From Oceanibacterium hippocampi (GTDB lineage Bacteria > Pseudomonadota > Alphaproteobacteria > Sneathiellales > Sneathiellaceae), in NCBI RefSeq assembly GCF_900172325.1, contig NZ_FWFR01000001.1, positions 1,938,335 through 2,002,334 on the forward strand: a stretch of 64,000 nucleotides of DNA, in the 5' to 3' direction. The translations under genes and the position numbers were made by a program. This document shows, in pieces, positions 27,852 to 36,979 of the stretch (positions within the stretch are counted from its first letter, which is position 1; every line of letters starts with the position of its first letter). The notes under the pieces were generated by a model. The model was not told the origin of the DNA and did not search any database. It saw nothing but the letters and a program-made list of their open reading frames with translations.

Positions 27852-28418
27852 TCAGTGCCGGCCGCTGCCGCCGGCCTCGAGCTTCGGCTGGGCGGCGAGC
27901 GCCGGGTGATTGCGGATCACCACCGTGCCGAGCAGGAAGTCGTGCACGCACTGGCCGCGCCGGTTGAACAGGGCGACGAGGACGATCAGCCAGGCGGTCA
28001 CCGAAATGCTGGCATAGAAAAGAATGGTATGCAGCAGGGCGAGCAGATAGTCGGGCCGGCGGCCGTCGAGCAGGCGGACCTCGATATTCATCACCCGCAT
28101 GCCGATCGTCGCCGAATGGGGGCCGCCGACGAAGAAACTGTGATAGGCGAGCGGGATCAACGGGAAGATCAGCCAGATCGGCGACAGGATGCCGAGGCTC
28201 AGGATGCTGAGCAGGGTGAAGGCGAAGCCGACGGCGAAGATGAGCAGGGCAATGCAGATGGCGTCGATAAGGTAGGCGAGCGCGCGCGCCGGGGCGACCC
28301 CGTCGTAGAGTTCCGGATAGACCGCCGGATCGAGCGCGTCGGCCGGATCGGCCGCGTTCCGGTCGCCGTCGCGGAACGACAGGTCCGGAAAGTCCGGAAG
28401 CTTCTGATTGCGTGTCAC
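27852..28418 (-). CDS. RDD family membrane protein (GTG start)
   Basis: A 188-residue protein with a hydrophilic N-terminus, then an RDD domain: RALAYLIDAICIALLIFAVGF with the Arg and Asp that name the family, a second hydrophobic segment (PIWLIFPLIPLAYHSFFVGG), GPHSATIGMRVMNIEVRLLDG and a third segment followed by RRGQCVHDFLLGTVVI. Function is not known in general; some RDD proteins are ion antiporters. I choose GTG 28416-28418, because AGGGGAGG sits five bases ahead and upstream in-frame starts lack a ribosome binding site. It converges with the oxidase gene and is divergent from the MFS permease. Confidence 0.85.
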   Translation of the reverse strand: MTRNQKLPDFPDLSFRDGDRNAADPADALDPAVYPELYDGVAPARALAYLIDAICIALLIFAVGFAFTLLSILSLGILSPIWLIFPLIPLAYHSFFVGGPHSATIGMRVMNIEVRLLDGRRPDYLLALLHTILFYASISVTAWLIVLVALFNRRGQCVHDFLLGTVVIRNHPALAAQPKLEAGGSGRH

Positions 28419-28570
28419 GGCGGCCTCCCCTGTGGGCGATTGCTCTCCCGGAAATGGGGCCGGCGGGGTACTTTTGCAATCGCGGAACAGCAATCGTGCC
28501 AGATCGCCGCGTGCCGTGCGGTGCCTTTGGCGCTACTTCGCTTGTCATAGAAAATCGTCGGGAGCCCCGC

Positions 28571-29782
28571 ATGAGCCAGTCGACACGAAACCTCGTCGTC
28601 ATCGTCCTGTCGGGCAGCCTGATCCTTTTCATCGCCTTCGGCATCCGCTCGGCGTTCGGCCTGTTCCTGCAGCCGATGTCCGCCGATCTCGGATGGGGAC
28701 GCGAGGTCTTCGCGCTGGCGATGGCGATCCAGAACCTGGTCTGGGGGGCCATGCAGCCGGTCGCCGGCATGATCGCCGACCGCTTCGGCGCGGCGCGGAC
28801 GCTCGCCGTCTTCACGCTGCTCTATTTCCTCGGCCTGCTGCTCATGGCGGCGACCTCGGAACCCTGGACGTTCCATCTGTCGGCCGGCCTGCTGATCGGC
28901 ATCGGCCTCGCCGGATGCAGCTTCGGGGTCGTGCTCGGTGCCGTCGGCCGCGCGGTCGACGAGAAATATCGGTCGCTCGCGCTCGGCATCGGCACCGCGC
29001 TCGGCAGCGCCGGGCAGTTCGCCATGGTCCTGATCGGCCAGGAACTGCTCAGCGCCTTCGGCTGGCAGAATGCCTTCCTGATCCTGGCCGCGATCGTGCT
29101 GGTGATGCTGCCGCTGGCCTTCGGGCTTCGCTCGGCCACGCCGGTCGCCGATCATGCCGAGACCCAGTCGCTCGGCGCGGCGATCGGCGAGGCCCGCCGC
29201 CATGGCGGGTTCCTGCTGCTGACCGCAGGTTTCTTCGTTTGCGGCTTCCACCTGGCCTTCATCGCGGTCCATCTGCCGGCCTACCTGGTCGACGCGGGCC
29301 TTCCGGCGGCGACCGGCGCCTGGGCGCTCGCGCTGGTCGGCCTGGCCAATATCGTCGGCTCCTTCGCGGCCGGGATCGCCGGCGGCCGGTATTCCAAGAA
29401 ATACTGCCTGAGCCTCATCTATCTCGCCCGGAGCGCGGTGATCATCGCCTATATCGCGCTGCCCATCACCACCCTGAGCACGATGCTGTTCGCGGTCGGG
29501 ATGGGCCTGCTGTGGCTCTCCACGGTGCCACTCACCTCCGGGCTGGTCGCGCAGATCTTCGGGCCCCGCTACATGTCGACGCTGTTCGGTTTCGTCTTCT
29601 TCAGCCACCAGGTCGGCAGCTTCCTCGGGGTCTGGCTGGGCGGCTATTTCTACGACACCACCGGTTCCTACGACGGGGTGTGGTGGATCTCGATCGGGCT
29701 CGGGGTTGCCGCGGCGCTGCTGCACTGGCCGATCGACGATCGCAGCGTCCGCAACGTTGCCGAAGCGCCCGGCCGGGCCTGA
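28571..29782 (+). CDS. MFS transporter
   Basis: A 403-residue permease with about 12 hydrophobic segments in two halves. The first half has the MFS motif between helices 2 and 3 (GMIADRFGAARTLAVF) and FGIRSAFGLFLQPMSADLGWGREVFALAMAIQ, the latter typical of the monocarboxylate/oxalate-formate branch of the superfamily. Likely substrate is a small carboxylate or related solute; uncertain. ATG 28571-28573 is preceded by GGGAG at seven bases; a longer in-frame start at 28412 would overlap the divergent RDD gene. The 3' neighbour is the histidine kinase, 281 bp away. Confidence 0.9.
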   Translation: MSQSTRNLVVIVLSGSLILFIAFGIRSAFGLFLQPMSADLGWGREVFALAMAIQNLVWGAMQPVAGMIADRFGAARTLAVFTLLYFLGLLLMAATSEPWTFHLSAGLLIGIGLAGCSFGVVLGAVGRAVDEKYRSLALGIGTALGSAGQFAMVLIGQELLSAFGWQNAFLILAAIVLVMLPLAFGLRSATPVADHAETQSLGAAIGEARRHGGFLLLTAGFFVCGFHLAFIAVHLPAYLVDAGLPAATGAWALALVGLANIVGSFAAGIAGGRYSKKYCLSLIYLARSAVIIAYIALPITTLSTMLFAVGMGLLWLSTVPLTSGLVAQIFGPRYMSTLFGFVFFSHQVGSFLGVWLGGYFYDTTGSYDGVWWISIGLGVAAALLHWPIDDRSVRNVAEAPGRA

Positions 29783-30063
29783 TACCGACTGCAAACCGCC
29801 ACAAGACGGAACCGTCGGGGATGCGGGCGGTTATTGTCCTGTGCTATTGCGCGGCGATTCTCTAAGATCGCCTCTACTTCGGTTACCTTGCGCATGTAAG
29901 GCAAGACAATGCCGCGTCTGTATTGCGAGCCGCTTTTGTCCGGGGCTATCCTTTGCGGCCCCGCGGGCGGGGCCGTGGCGGGTCAGCCGGCCGTTACGTC
30001 CCGGGAGGACCGCCCGGACGCTGCCGGCACGGCGGCATCGGAACCGCAGTCCGGACAGCCGCT

Positions 30064-32469
30064 GTGAATTTCGCGAAAGTCGACCTGGTCGCACCGCCTC
30101 CGGAGCCGCCGAAACGGGCGAGCCGCATCGGCGCCCGGCTGACGGCGCTGGCGGTCGGCGCGACGGTGCTGCTGAGCCTGGCGCTGAGTGCCACCCAGAT
30201 CGTGCGCGACCTGTTCGCCGAGCAGTCCCGGGGCGAGCGCGTTGCCCGGCAGATACTGGCCGCGGCCGAGCTTCCCGGTTCGCGCGCCGCGTTCGAAGGC
30301 GACAACCGGCTGGCCTCGGAAGTCGTCAACGGCTTGTCGCGATACAGCATCGTCGGCAGCGCGGCGATCTATGACGCGACGGGCCTGGCACTGGCGGAAA
30401 GCAGCCGCTCGGAGAAGGTCGGCCTGTTCCTCGAACTCCTGCAGCGGCTGTTTCACGACAACCGGCATTACGAGATCGTGCTTCATGCCCCGAACGGGCA
30501 GGAGGTTGTCGGCACCCTGACGCTCGAACTGGACGCGGTCACGATCGCGGACGGCTTCCTGCAACGGTCGGCGACGACGCTGCTGGTCGCTCTCGCGCTC
30601 AATGGTTCGCTCGCCGTCCTGTTGCTCCTCGTTTTCCGTCACTGGCTGACCCGGCCGCTGGAGTCACTGGTCAGCCGGTTCGACTCGCAGGAGCGCGGCG
30701 ACCTTCTGACCGCGCCGCTCGCCATGCCGGAAGGCCATGAGGCCGATGAACTCGGCCGGCTCGTCGAGACCCTGAACCGCTACCTGCAGCGACTGCATGC
30801 GTCGGAGCGGGAACTCAGGGTCCGGGAGGAGCGCTTCCGGGGCATCTTCGAGCATGCCGAGGTCGCGATCTGGATCAACGACTTCTCCGGCTTGCATGCC
30901 AGGCTCCTGGAGTTCCGGCAACGCGGGTCGGAGGATCTCGGCGCGCTTCTCGATGCCGACCCCGCGTTGCTGTTGAATCTGCTCGAGGGGGTCGGGCTGA
31001 CGCAGGTCAACAACGCGACCCGGCGGCTTTTCGGGACGGACTCGTTCGAGGACTTCGAGCGGTTGTTCCATGCGGAACTCGCCCCGCGGAACATCGCGGC
31101 CTTCCGTGCCCTGCTGCTGGCGATCTGGAACGGCGAGAACGCCTTCCGGGCGGAACTGATCTTCAGGGCGCAGTCCGGCAACGAGTTGCAGACCTTCGTG
31201 TCCATCCCGATACCGACGAACGAGGCGGGCTTCCGCAGCGTGCCGGTGATCGTCGTCGACCTGTCGGACCAGAAGAAGCTCGAGAACCAGCTTGCCCAGA
31301 ACCAGCGCATGGAGGCGATCGGTCAGCTCAGCGGCGGCATCGCCCACGACTTTAACAACATTCTCGGCATCATCGTCGGCAACCTGGAAATCATCCGGGA
31401 ATTGTACGGTGACGACGATTTCGCCGGCGAACGCGTCGACCTGGCGCTCAGGGCGGCCAATCGCGGCGCCGGCCTGACCCGGAAGATCCTGGCCTTCTCG
31501 CGACGGAAGGCGGCCGAGAGCCGGATCGTCTCGCCGAACGAGGCGGTCCGCGACGCGATTGACCTCCTGAGTAAGTCGCTCACCGTCTCGGTGACCATCG
31601 AGACCGCGCTGGCGGAGGATGTCTGGCTGATCGATCTCGACGTCGGCGACCTGCAGGACGCGATCCTCAATCTCGCGCTCAACGCCCGCGACGCGATGGG
31701 CGGCCGCGGCCGGCTGGTGATCTCGACCCGCAATGCGCGGATCGACGGCAACGGCGACGCTGCCGAACCGGCCGGACTGGAGCCCGGAGATTATGTCGCG
31801 GTGTCGGTCGCCGACGAGGGCGAGGGGATGTCGCCGGAGGTCCGCGCGCGGGCGCTCGAGCCGTTCTACTCGACCAAGACCGGCGGCAGCGGCAGCGGTC
31901 TCGGTCTCAGCATGGTTTACGGCTTCGTGCTGCGAAGCGGTGGCGTGATGGACATCGAATCCGAACCGGGGCGCGGCACGACCGTAGCGCTCTATTTCAG
32001 GCGGGCGAACGAGGCCCTCCTGCCGTCGCCGGCGGACGGTCCGGCCGCGCCGTCCCTGCCGCGTGGCAGCGAAACCGTTCTCGTGGTCGATGACGAGGCC
32101 GATCTGGCCGCGCTCGCGGCCTTCCATCTGGGCGAACTCGGCTATCGCGTGCTGGTCGCCGGCGACGGCCATGAGGCCCTGGCCATCCTGCGGCAGGAGC
32201 CGGATATCGACCTTCTGTTCAGCGACGTCGTCATGCCGGGCGGCATGGATGGCTTTCAGCTTGCCGAAGCGGCCCATGTCGAGCGTCCGGAGATCGCCAT
32301 CCTGCTGGCCAGCGGCTATGCGAGGGAACGCGACCCGGCGGCGGGCGGCGGCAGTCCCATGATCGTCGGGCTGGCCCGGAAGCTTCTGGCGAAACCCTAC
32401 GACAAGACGATGCTTTCCCGTGCCGTCCGCAGGGCCCTCGCCGATCGCGGGGGGCGGTCCGACGCCTAG
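30064..32469 (+). CDS. Hybrid sensor histidine kinase with C-terminal receiver
   Basis: An 801-residue membrane sensor. TM1 about 27-47, a periplasmic domain of about 120 residues, TM2 about 170-192, HAMP-like linker, a PAS-like segment from about 260 (ERFRGIFEHAEVAIWIND), HisKA with His428 in GGIAHDFNN, HATPase with NLALNARDAM and SGLGLSMVYGF, and a receiver with Asp721 in LLFSDVVMPGG. The HDFNN H-box and the kinase-receiver layout are of the stand-alone hybrid class; no response regulator gene is adjacent. The start is uncertain: GTG 30064 is preferred because upstream frame is low-complexity Arg/Gly. Its TAG and that of motB share the palindrome CTAG at 32466-32469, tail to tail. Confidence 0.92.
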   Translation: MNFAKVDLVAPPPEPPKRASRIGARLTALAVGATVLLSLALSATQIVRDLFAEQSRGERVARQILAAAELPGSRAAFEGDNRLASEVVNGLSRYSIVGSAAIYDATGLALAESSRSEKVGLFLELLQRLFHDNRHYEIVLHAPNGQEVVGTLTLELDAVTIADGFLQRSATTLLVALALNGSLAVLLLLVFRHWLTRPLESLVSRFDSQERGDLLTAPLAMPEGHEADELGRLVETLNRYLQRLHASERELRVREERFRGIFEHAEVAIWINDFSGLHARLLEFRQRGSEDLGALLDADPALLLNLLEGVGLTQVNNATRRLFGTDSFEDFERLFHAELAPRNIAAFRALLLAIWNGENAFRAELIFRAQSGNELQTFVSIPIPTNEAGFRSVPVIVVDLSDQKKLENQLAQNQRMEAIGQLSGGIAHDFNNILGIIVGNLEIIRELYGDDDFAGERVDLALRAANRGAGLTRKILAFSRRKAAESRIVSPNEAVRDAIDLLSKSLTVSVTIETALAEDVWLIDLDVGDLQDAILNLALNARDAMGGRGRLVISTRNARIDGNGDAAEPAGLEPGDYVAVSVADEGEGMSPEVRARALEPFYSTKTGGSGSGLGLSMVYGFVLRSGGVMDIESEPGRGTTVALYFRRANEALLPSPADGPAAPSLPRGSETVLVVDDEADLAALAAFHLGELGYRVLVAGDGHEALAILRQEPDIDLLFSDVVMPGGMDGFQLAEAAHVERPEIAILLASGYARERDPAAGGGSPMIVGLARKLLAKPYDKTMLSRAVRRALADRGGRSDA

Positions 32470-33374
32470 TTGGCGGTCGGATCGGGAAGCTGCGCCGTCC
32501 TGAGCAGCAGGATGCTGATCCGCCGGTTGCCCGGGTTGGTCGGATCGTCGACCAGCATCGGGTCGCGGGCGGCCCGCCCGGTGACTTCCGCGAAGCGGTC
32601 GGGAGGCACGCCGGCCTCGACCAGCGCCCGTCGGCTGGCATTGGCCCGGTCGGCCGACAGCTCCCAGTTCGAATAGCCGTTGTTCTCGCGGAACGGCGTC
32701 GCGTCGGTATGGCCGCTGATCGCGATCTGGTTCGGCATGTTGGTGATCGCGCGCGCGATCTGCCCCATCAGGGCCTTCGCCCGGTCGGCGATCCGCGAAC
32801 TGCCGATCTCGAACATCGATTCGCGGAACTGGTCGACGATCTGGATCCGGAGACCCTCCTTGGTGTTCTCGATCAGCAGATGCTCGGCCAGGCCGGACAG
32901 CTCCGGATCGGATTCGAGGGCCTGGCGGAGCGCCTGTTCGACCTTGTCGAACGACTTCTCCTCCTTCTCGACCGCTTCGCGGAGGAATTCGTCGTCCTCG
33001 CTGTCGAAGCCGTGCGTGCCGTCGCCGGCGCCCTCGTCGTCCTTCAGCCGGTCCGCTGTCTCTTCCGGCGGCGGGGCGATGGTGACCACGACGCTCGGTA
33101 CGCCGCCGTCGGAAATCCGCGCGCCCTCGGGCGACATCGTGCGGCCGCCCAGGATGCCGCCGGCACCCGACGAGGACTTGCTGGCGGCGGCCGGCGCGAA
33201 ATAGTCGGCGATCCCCATCTTCTGTTCGTCGGTCGTCACGTTGAGCAGCCAGAGCAGCAGGAAGAAGGCCATCATGGCGGTCACGAAGTCCGCATAGGCG
33301 ACCTTCCACGCGCCGCCATGGGCGGCATGGCCGCCCTTCTTGATCTTCTTGACGATGATCGGCTGGTTATCCAT
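32466..33374 (-). CDS. motB: Flagellar motor protein MotB
   Basis: Stator subunit that anchors the motor to peptidoglycan and conducts protons. The 302-residue product has the single transmembrane segment with the ion-conducting Asp29 (AYADFVTAMMAFFLLLWLL), a plug and long acidic linker (about 60-150), and a C-terminal OmpA-like domain with ISGHTDATPF, NWELSADRANASRRAL and RAARDPM. A basic cytoplasmic N-terminus (VKKIKKGGH) is usual. It follows motA after 27 bp on the same strand, so both are from one transcript. Its stop codon overlaps that of the hybrid kinase on the other strand. Confidence 0.96.
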   Translation of the reverse strand: MDNQPIIVKKIKKGGHAAHGGAWKVAYADFVTAMMAFFLLLWLLNVTTDEQKMGIADYFAPAAASKSSSGAGGILGGRTMSPEGARISDGGVPSVVVTIAPPPEETADRLKDDEGAGDGTHGFDSEDDEFLREAVEKEEKSFDKVEQALRQALESDPELSGLAEHLLIENTKEGLRIQIVDQFRESMFEIGSSRIADRAKALMGQIARAITNMPNQIAISGHTDATPFRENNGYSNWELSADRANASRRALVEAGVPPDRFAEVTGRAARDPMLVDDPTNPGNRRISILLLRTAQLPDPTAN

Positions 33375-33401
33375 CAGCGCGCCCCTTCAGGCATCGGCCG
33401 C

Positions 33402-34259
33402 CTAGACGTTCGGCGCGTTGCTGGAGGCTTCCTCGACTTCCGCGAAGGTCGGCCGCTCGTGGCTGTAGAGCGTCTTGCGCGCGAATTCGACGGCGACGGC
33501 AGGGGCATAGCCCTGCAGATAGGCCAGCATGCCGCGCTTCATGCACTCGTAATACTTGGTCTCGGCATCGGAATAGGCTTCCATGTTCTTGGCGATCGGG
33601 GCGACCAGGCCGTAAGCCATGAGAATGCCGAAGAACGTGCCGACGAGGGCGGCGCCGATCAGGCCGCCAAGGATTTCCGGCGGCTCGCTGATCGAGCCCA
33701 TGGTGACGATGACGCCGAGCACGGCGGCGACGATGCCGAAAGCGGGCAGGGCCTCGCCCATGTTGCCGAACGCACCGGCGATCGAATGCGCCTCGTGGTG
33801 ATGGGTCTCGATGTCGATATCCATCAGGTCTTCCATCTGGTGCGGATTCTCGGTGCCCATGGTCATCAGGCGCAGGTAGTCGCAGATGAAGTCGACCGCG
33901 TGGTGATCCTTGAGGAACGTCGGGAAATTCTGGAACAGCGGGCTGTCCTTGGGATTCTCCACATGCTGCTCGAGCGCGATCATGCCCTTGGATTTCGCCA
34001 GCTTGAAGATCGCATACTGCAGGGTGAGGAGTTCCAGGTAGCTCTTCTTGCTATGCGGCGCGCCCTTGACGATCCGGCCGATTTGCTTCAATCCGCCGAT
34101 GATGACCCATTTGGGGTTTCCCTGCAGGAAGGCGCCGATCGCGGCGCCGAGGATGATCAGGAACTCGAGCGGCTGAAAAAGCACGGCGAAACTGCCGTGC
34201 GGGGCATAGCCGCCGGCGACAGATCCGAAAACGACGACGAAACCGATGATCCAGAACAT
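33402..34259 (-). CDS. motA: Flagellar motor protein MotA
   Basis: Pentameric stator subunit with four transmembrane segments that transmits ion flow to torque on FliG. The 285-residue sequence has the early hydrophobic segment with GSVAGGYAPHGSF, LEFLIILGAAIGAFL, the cytoplasmic torque loop with conserved charged residues, and the paired C-terminal segments with PAFGIVAAVLGVIVTMGSI and GGLIGAALVGTFFGILMAYG, where the conserved Pro, Gly and Thr of TM3-TM4 lie. Length is typical. It starts the motAB pair; a 135-bp divergent region to the methyltransferase gene would hold the promoter. No other flagellar genes are in the window. Confidence 0.96.
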   Translation of the reverse strand: MFWIIGFVVVFGSVAGGYAPHGSFAVLFQPLEFLIILGAAIGAFLQGNPKWVIIGGLKQIGRIVKGAPHSKKSYLELLTLQYAIFKLAKSKGMIALEQHVENPKDSPLFQNFPTFLKDHHAVDFICDYLRLMTMGTENPHQMEDLMDIDIETHHHEAHSIAGAFGNMGEALPAFGIVAAVLGVIVTMGSISEPPEILGGLIGAALVGTFFGILMAYGLVAPIAKNMEAYSDAETKYYECMKRGMLAYLQGYAPAVAVEFARKTLYSHERPTFAEVEEASSNAPNV

Positions 34260-34394
34260 GAGCGGTTTGCACGCAGTATTTTTCCGAGGGACGAACGGCG
34301 CTCATTCTCGGCAGGGAAGGGTTAATTTCCCCTTAGCAATAAGTGATAGAGCCCGGCCGGACGCGCCGGTCCGGGAAACGCCGAGATCGCGGCC

Positions 34395-35177
34395 GTGAGT
34401 ATGCTTGCCGCCCGGGCGCCGCTGGTGCGGGCCATGATCGCGCAGCTGCTGGCGCTCTCGGTGCCGATCGCCAACCGGGATTTCGCGCCGCTCGCCGGCA
34501 TCGGCCTGCCGTTCTGGCAGGTCGTTGTCCTGCAGGGCGCGGTGGCGGCGCTGCTCGGCCTCGCCTTCGGCCTGCGCTGGTGGTGGCTGCCGATCCAGCT
34601 CGCCCTGCCGGCGGCGCTGTTCGCGGCCCGCGATCTCGGGCTGCCGCCGTGGCTCTATCTCGCGGTCTTCGCCCTGCTGCTGCTTTTCTACTGGAACAGC
34701 GCGCGCGGCCAGGTGCCGCTCTACCTGACCAACCGGGCGACCCGGGTGGCGCTCGCCGGGCTGCTCGAGGGGCGCGAGCGGGGCGCCTTCGTCGACCTGG
34801 GCTGCGGTTTCGGCGGCACCGTGATCGCGCTCGCGCGGCATTTCCCGGAGGGCCGCTTCTGCGGCGTTGAATCGGCGCCGATGCCGTGGCTGGTGGCCCG
34901 TCTCCGCGCGGCCCTGTCGGGTTGCGGCAATGTCCGCATCGTCCGCGGCGATCTCTGGCGCCACGACCTGTCGGGTTACGATTGCGTCTACTGCTTCCTG
35001 TCGCCGGTTCCCATGGCGCGGCTGTTCGCCAAGGCCGAGGCCGAACTCGCCCCCGGCGCGCTGTTCGTGTCGAACAGCTTCGAGGTGCCGGACCGGGCGC
35101 CGGAACGGATCGTCGAGGTCGGCGACCGGCGGGGGACCCGGCTGCTGGTCTGGCATCCGGGCCGCGCCACGGGGTAG
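34395..35177 (+). CDS. Membrane-anchored class I SAM-dependent methyltransferase
   Basis: A 260-residue protein with two parts. Residues about 10-105 hold three or four hydrophobic segments (LPFWQVVVLQGAVAALLGLAF, LPIQLALPAALFAA, LYLAVFALLLLFYW). Residues 125-250 form a Rossmann-like domain with FVDLGCGFGGTVIALA (motif I), FCGVESAPM (motif II region) and IVRGDLWRHDLSGYDCVYCFLSP (motifs III-IV). The methyl acceptor is unknown; the anchor suggests a membrane or lipid-associated one. Start is GTG 34395 or ATG 34401, neither with a strong ribosome binding site. It is 57 bp upstream of the flavin reductase and divergent from motA. Confidence 0.8.
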   Translation: MSMLAARAPLVRAMIAQLLALSVPIANRDFAPLAGIGLPFWQVVVLQGAVAALLGLAFGLRWWWLPIQLALPAALFAARDLGLPPWLYLAVFALLLLFYWNSARGQVPLYLTNRATRVALAGLLEGRERGAFVDLGCGFGGTVIALARHFPEGRFCGVESAPMPWLVARLRAALSGCGNVRIVRGDLWRHDLSGYDCVYCFLSPVPMARLFAKAEAELAPGALFVSNSFEVPDRAPERIVEVGDRRGTRLLVWHPGRATG

Positions 35178-35234
35178 AGCGCGTGCGGAGGCTATGCTAA
35201 AGCTCAGCCGGGGAGAAATGGACGGAACTGGACT

Positions 35235-35729
35235 ATGATGCCTGCCAAGTCAGTCAATGCGTCGGCGTTCCGCGAAGCGATGGGCCGGTTCGTCACCGGG
35301 GTGACCGTCGTCACCGCGATGACCGCCGAAGCCGGTCCGGTCGGTATCACGGTCAACTCGTTCAATTCGGTCTCGCTCGATCCGCCGCTGGTCCTGTTCT
35401 CGATCGACCGGCTGAGCCAGCAGTTCGGCCCGCTGATCCGGGCGCGGCGCTACGCCGTCAACGTGCTCGGCCGGGAACAGGAAGTGCTGTCGCGGATCTT
35501 CTCGCTGCCGCAGGCCGACCGCTGGAACGGCGTCGGCTACAGCGAGACCTCGGCCGGCAGCCCCTATTTCCCCGAGGCGCTCGCCTGTTTCGATTGCGAG
35601 GCCTTCGCCCAGCATGACGGCGGCGACCATGTCATCTTCATCGGCCGGGTGGTCGATGTGATCGTCGGCGATCCGGCCGAGCCGCTGGTCTACTACCGCG
35701 GCCGCTACAATCGCCTGGAATCGGCCTGA
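35235..35729 (+). CDS. Flavin reductase family protein
   Basis: A 164-residue FMN-binding split-barrel protein. FREAMGRFVTGVTVVTAM near the N-terminus, GITVNSFNSVSLDPPLVLFSID and YAVNVLGREQEVLS are typical of the HpaC/ActVB-type reductases that supply reduced flavin to a partner monooxygenase. No such partner is visible nearby, so it may act for an enzyme encoded elsewhere or have another role. Two adjacent ATGs (35235, 35238) could start it. It converges with the threonine ammonia-lyase gene with only three bases between the stop codons. Confidence 0.9.
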   Translation: MMPAKSVNASAFREAMGRFVTGVTVVTAMTAEAGPVGITVNSFNSVSLDPPLVLFSIDRLSQQFGPLIRARRYAVNVLGREQEVLSRIFSLPQADRWNGVGYSETSAGSPYFPEALACFDCEAFAQHDGGDHVIFIGRVVDVIVGDPAEPLVYYRGRYNRLESA

Positions 35730-35732
35730 GCG

Positions 35733-36962
35733 CTATTCCTCGCCGCTCGCCTGCTGGTTGTCGAGCACCGAGACGATGAAGGATGCGCTCTCGATCGCCT
35801 GTATGATGTCGCGCATGTGCTGACGGTCGCGGGTCTCGATCACCAGGTCGAGATTGGCGTGCTTGGCCGAGACGTCGCTGAACAGCCGGTTGTGATAGAC
35901 GTCGATGACATTGCCGCCGGCATTGGCGAGCAGGCCGGTGATCCGGGCCAGCGTGCCGGGCGTGTCGGGAATCTTGATGCGCAGCCGGACGACCCGCCCC
36001 TGGCGCACCTGTTCGCGCATCAGCACCGAGGCGAGCAGCCGTGAATCGACATTGCCGCCGGTGACCACCAGGCCGACCTTGCGGCCGGCGAAGCGGTCCG
36101 GATAGGCGAGGAGGGCGGCCAGACCGGTCGCGCCGGCCCCTTCGGAAACCGTCTTCTCGATCTCGATGAACAGCGCCATCGCGTGCTCGATGTCGCTCTC
36201 GTCGACCAGCAGGATCTCGCTGACCAGGTCGCGCACGACCGGCAGGGTCAGCTTGCCCGGATATTTCACCGCGATGCCTTCGGCGATGGTCTGGCCGGCG
36301 GCCGACGGCTTGAGCGCGTGCAGCGCCTGGTACATCGACGGATAGAGCGACGCCTCGACGCCGACGACCTCGATATCCGGCTTCAGCGCCTTCGCCGCGA
36401 TCGCCGAACCGGCGATGAAGCCGCCGCCGCCGATCGGCAGGGCGAGGATGTCGATGTCCTTGTGGTCGCTGACGAATTCGAGGGCGCAGGTGCCCTGGCC
36501 GGCGATGATCTTCTCGTCGTCGTAGGGATGGATGAGGGTCAGTCCCTCCTTCTCGCCGAGACGGTCGACGAGGCCCTGGCACTCGGCCAGCGTCTCGCCC
36601 TCGAGCAGCACCCGGGCGCCGAAGGCGCGGGTCTGGCGGACCTTGGCGAAGGGGGTGAAGAAGGGCATGACGATGGTCGCCGGGATGCCCAGCCGCTCGG
36701 CATGATAGGCTACCCCCTGGGCATGGTTCCCGGCCGAAAGCGCGATCACGCCGCGGCTGCGTTGCTCGGGGGTGAGCGTCAGCATGCGGTTGAGCGCGCC
36801 GCGGTCCTTGAACGAGGCGGTGAACTGGAGATTCTCGAATTTCAGCCAGACCTCGGCCCCGGTGATCGCGCTCAGCGTCCTCGAATAGGCGCTCGGCGTG
36901 CGCACCACGGCGTCACGGATAGCGTCGGCAGCCGCCTCGATCGCCGCGAAATCGACAGTCAT
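35733..36962 (-). CDS. ilvA: Threonine ammonia-lyase with C-terminal ACT domain
   Basis: PLP enzyme deaminating threonine to 2-oxobutyrate, first step towards isoleucine or in threonine catabolism. The 409-residue product has the PLP Lys in FTASFKDRGALN, SAGNHAQGVAYH, the glycine loop PIGGGGFIAG and VVTGGNVD, then a single ACT-type regulatory domain from about 325 (VRLRIKIPDTPGTLARITGLLANAGGNVIDV). The size with one ACT domain is between the short catabolic TdcB and the long biosynthetic IlvA with two. ATG 36960-36962 is taken as start since homology begins there; a longer frame runs into the acylase gene as a shadow. Confidence 0.93.
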   Translation of the reverse strand: MTVDFAAIEAAADAIRDAVVRTPSAYSRTLSAITGAEVWLKFENLQFTASFKDRGALNRMLTLTPEQRSRGVIALSAGNHAQGVAYHAERLGIPATIVMPFFTPFAKVRQTRAFGARVLLEGETLAECQGLVDRLGEKEGLTLIHPYDDEKIIAGQGTCALEFVSDHKDIDILALPIGGGGFIAGSAIAAKALKPDIEVVGVEASLYPSMYQALHALKPSAAGQTIAEGIAVKYPGKLTLPVVRDLVSEILLVDESDIEHAMALFIEIEKTVSEGAGATGLAALLAYPDRFAGRKVGLVVTGGNVDSRLLASVLMREQVRQGRVVRLRIKIPDTPGTLARITGLLANAGGNVIDVYHNRLFSDVSAKHANLDLVIETRDRQHMRDIIQAIESASFIVSVLDNQQASGEE

Positions 36963-36979
36963 CGTCTTCTGGTCCTTGT

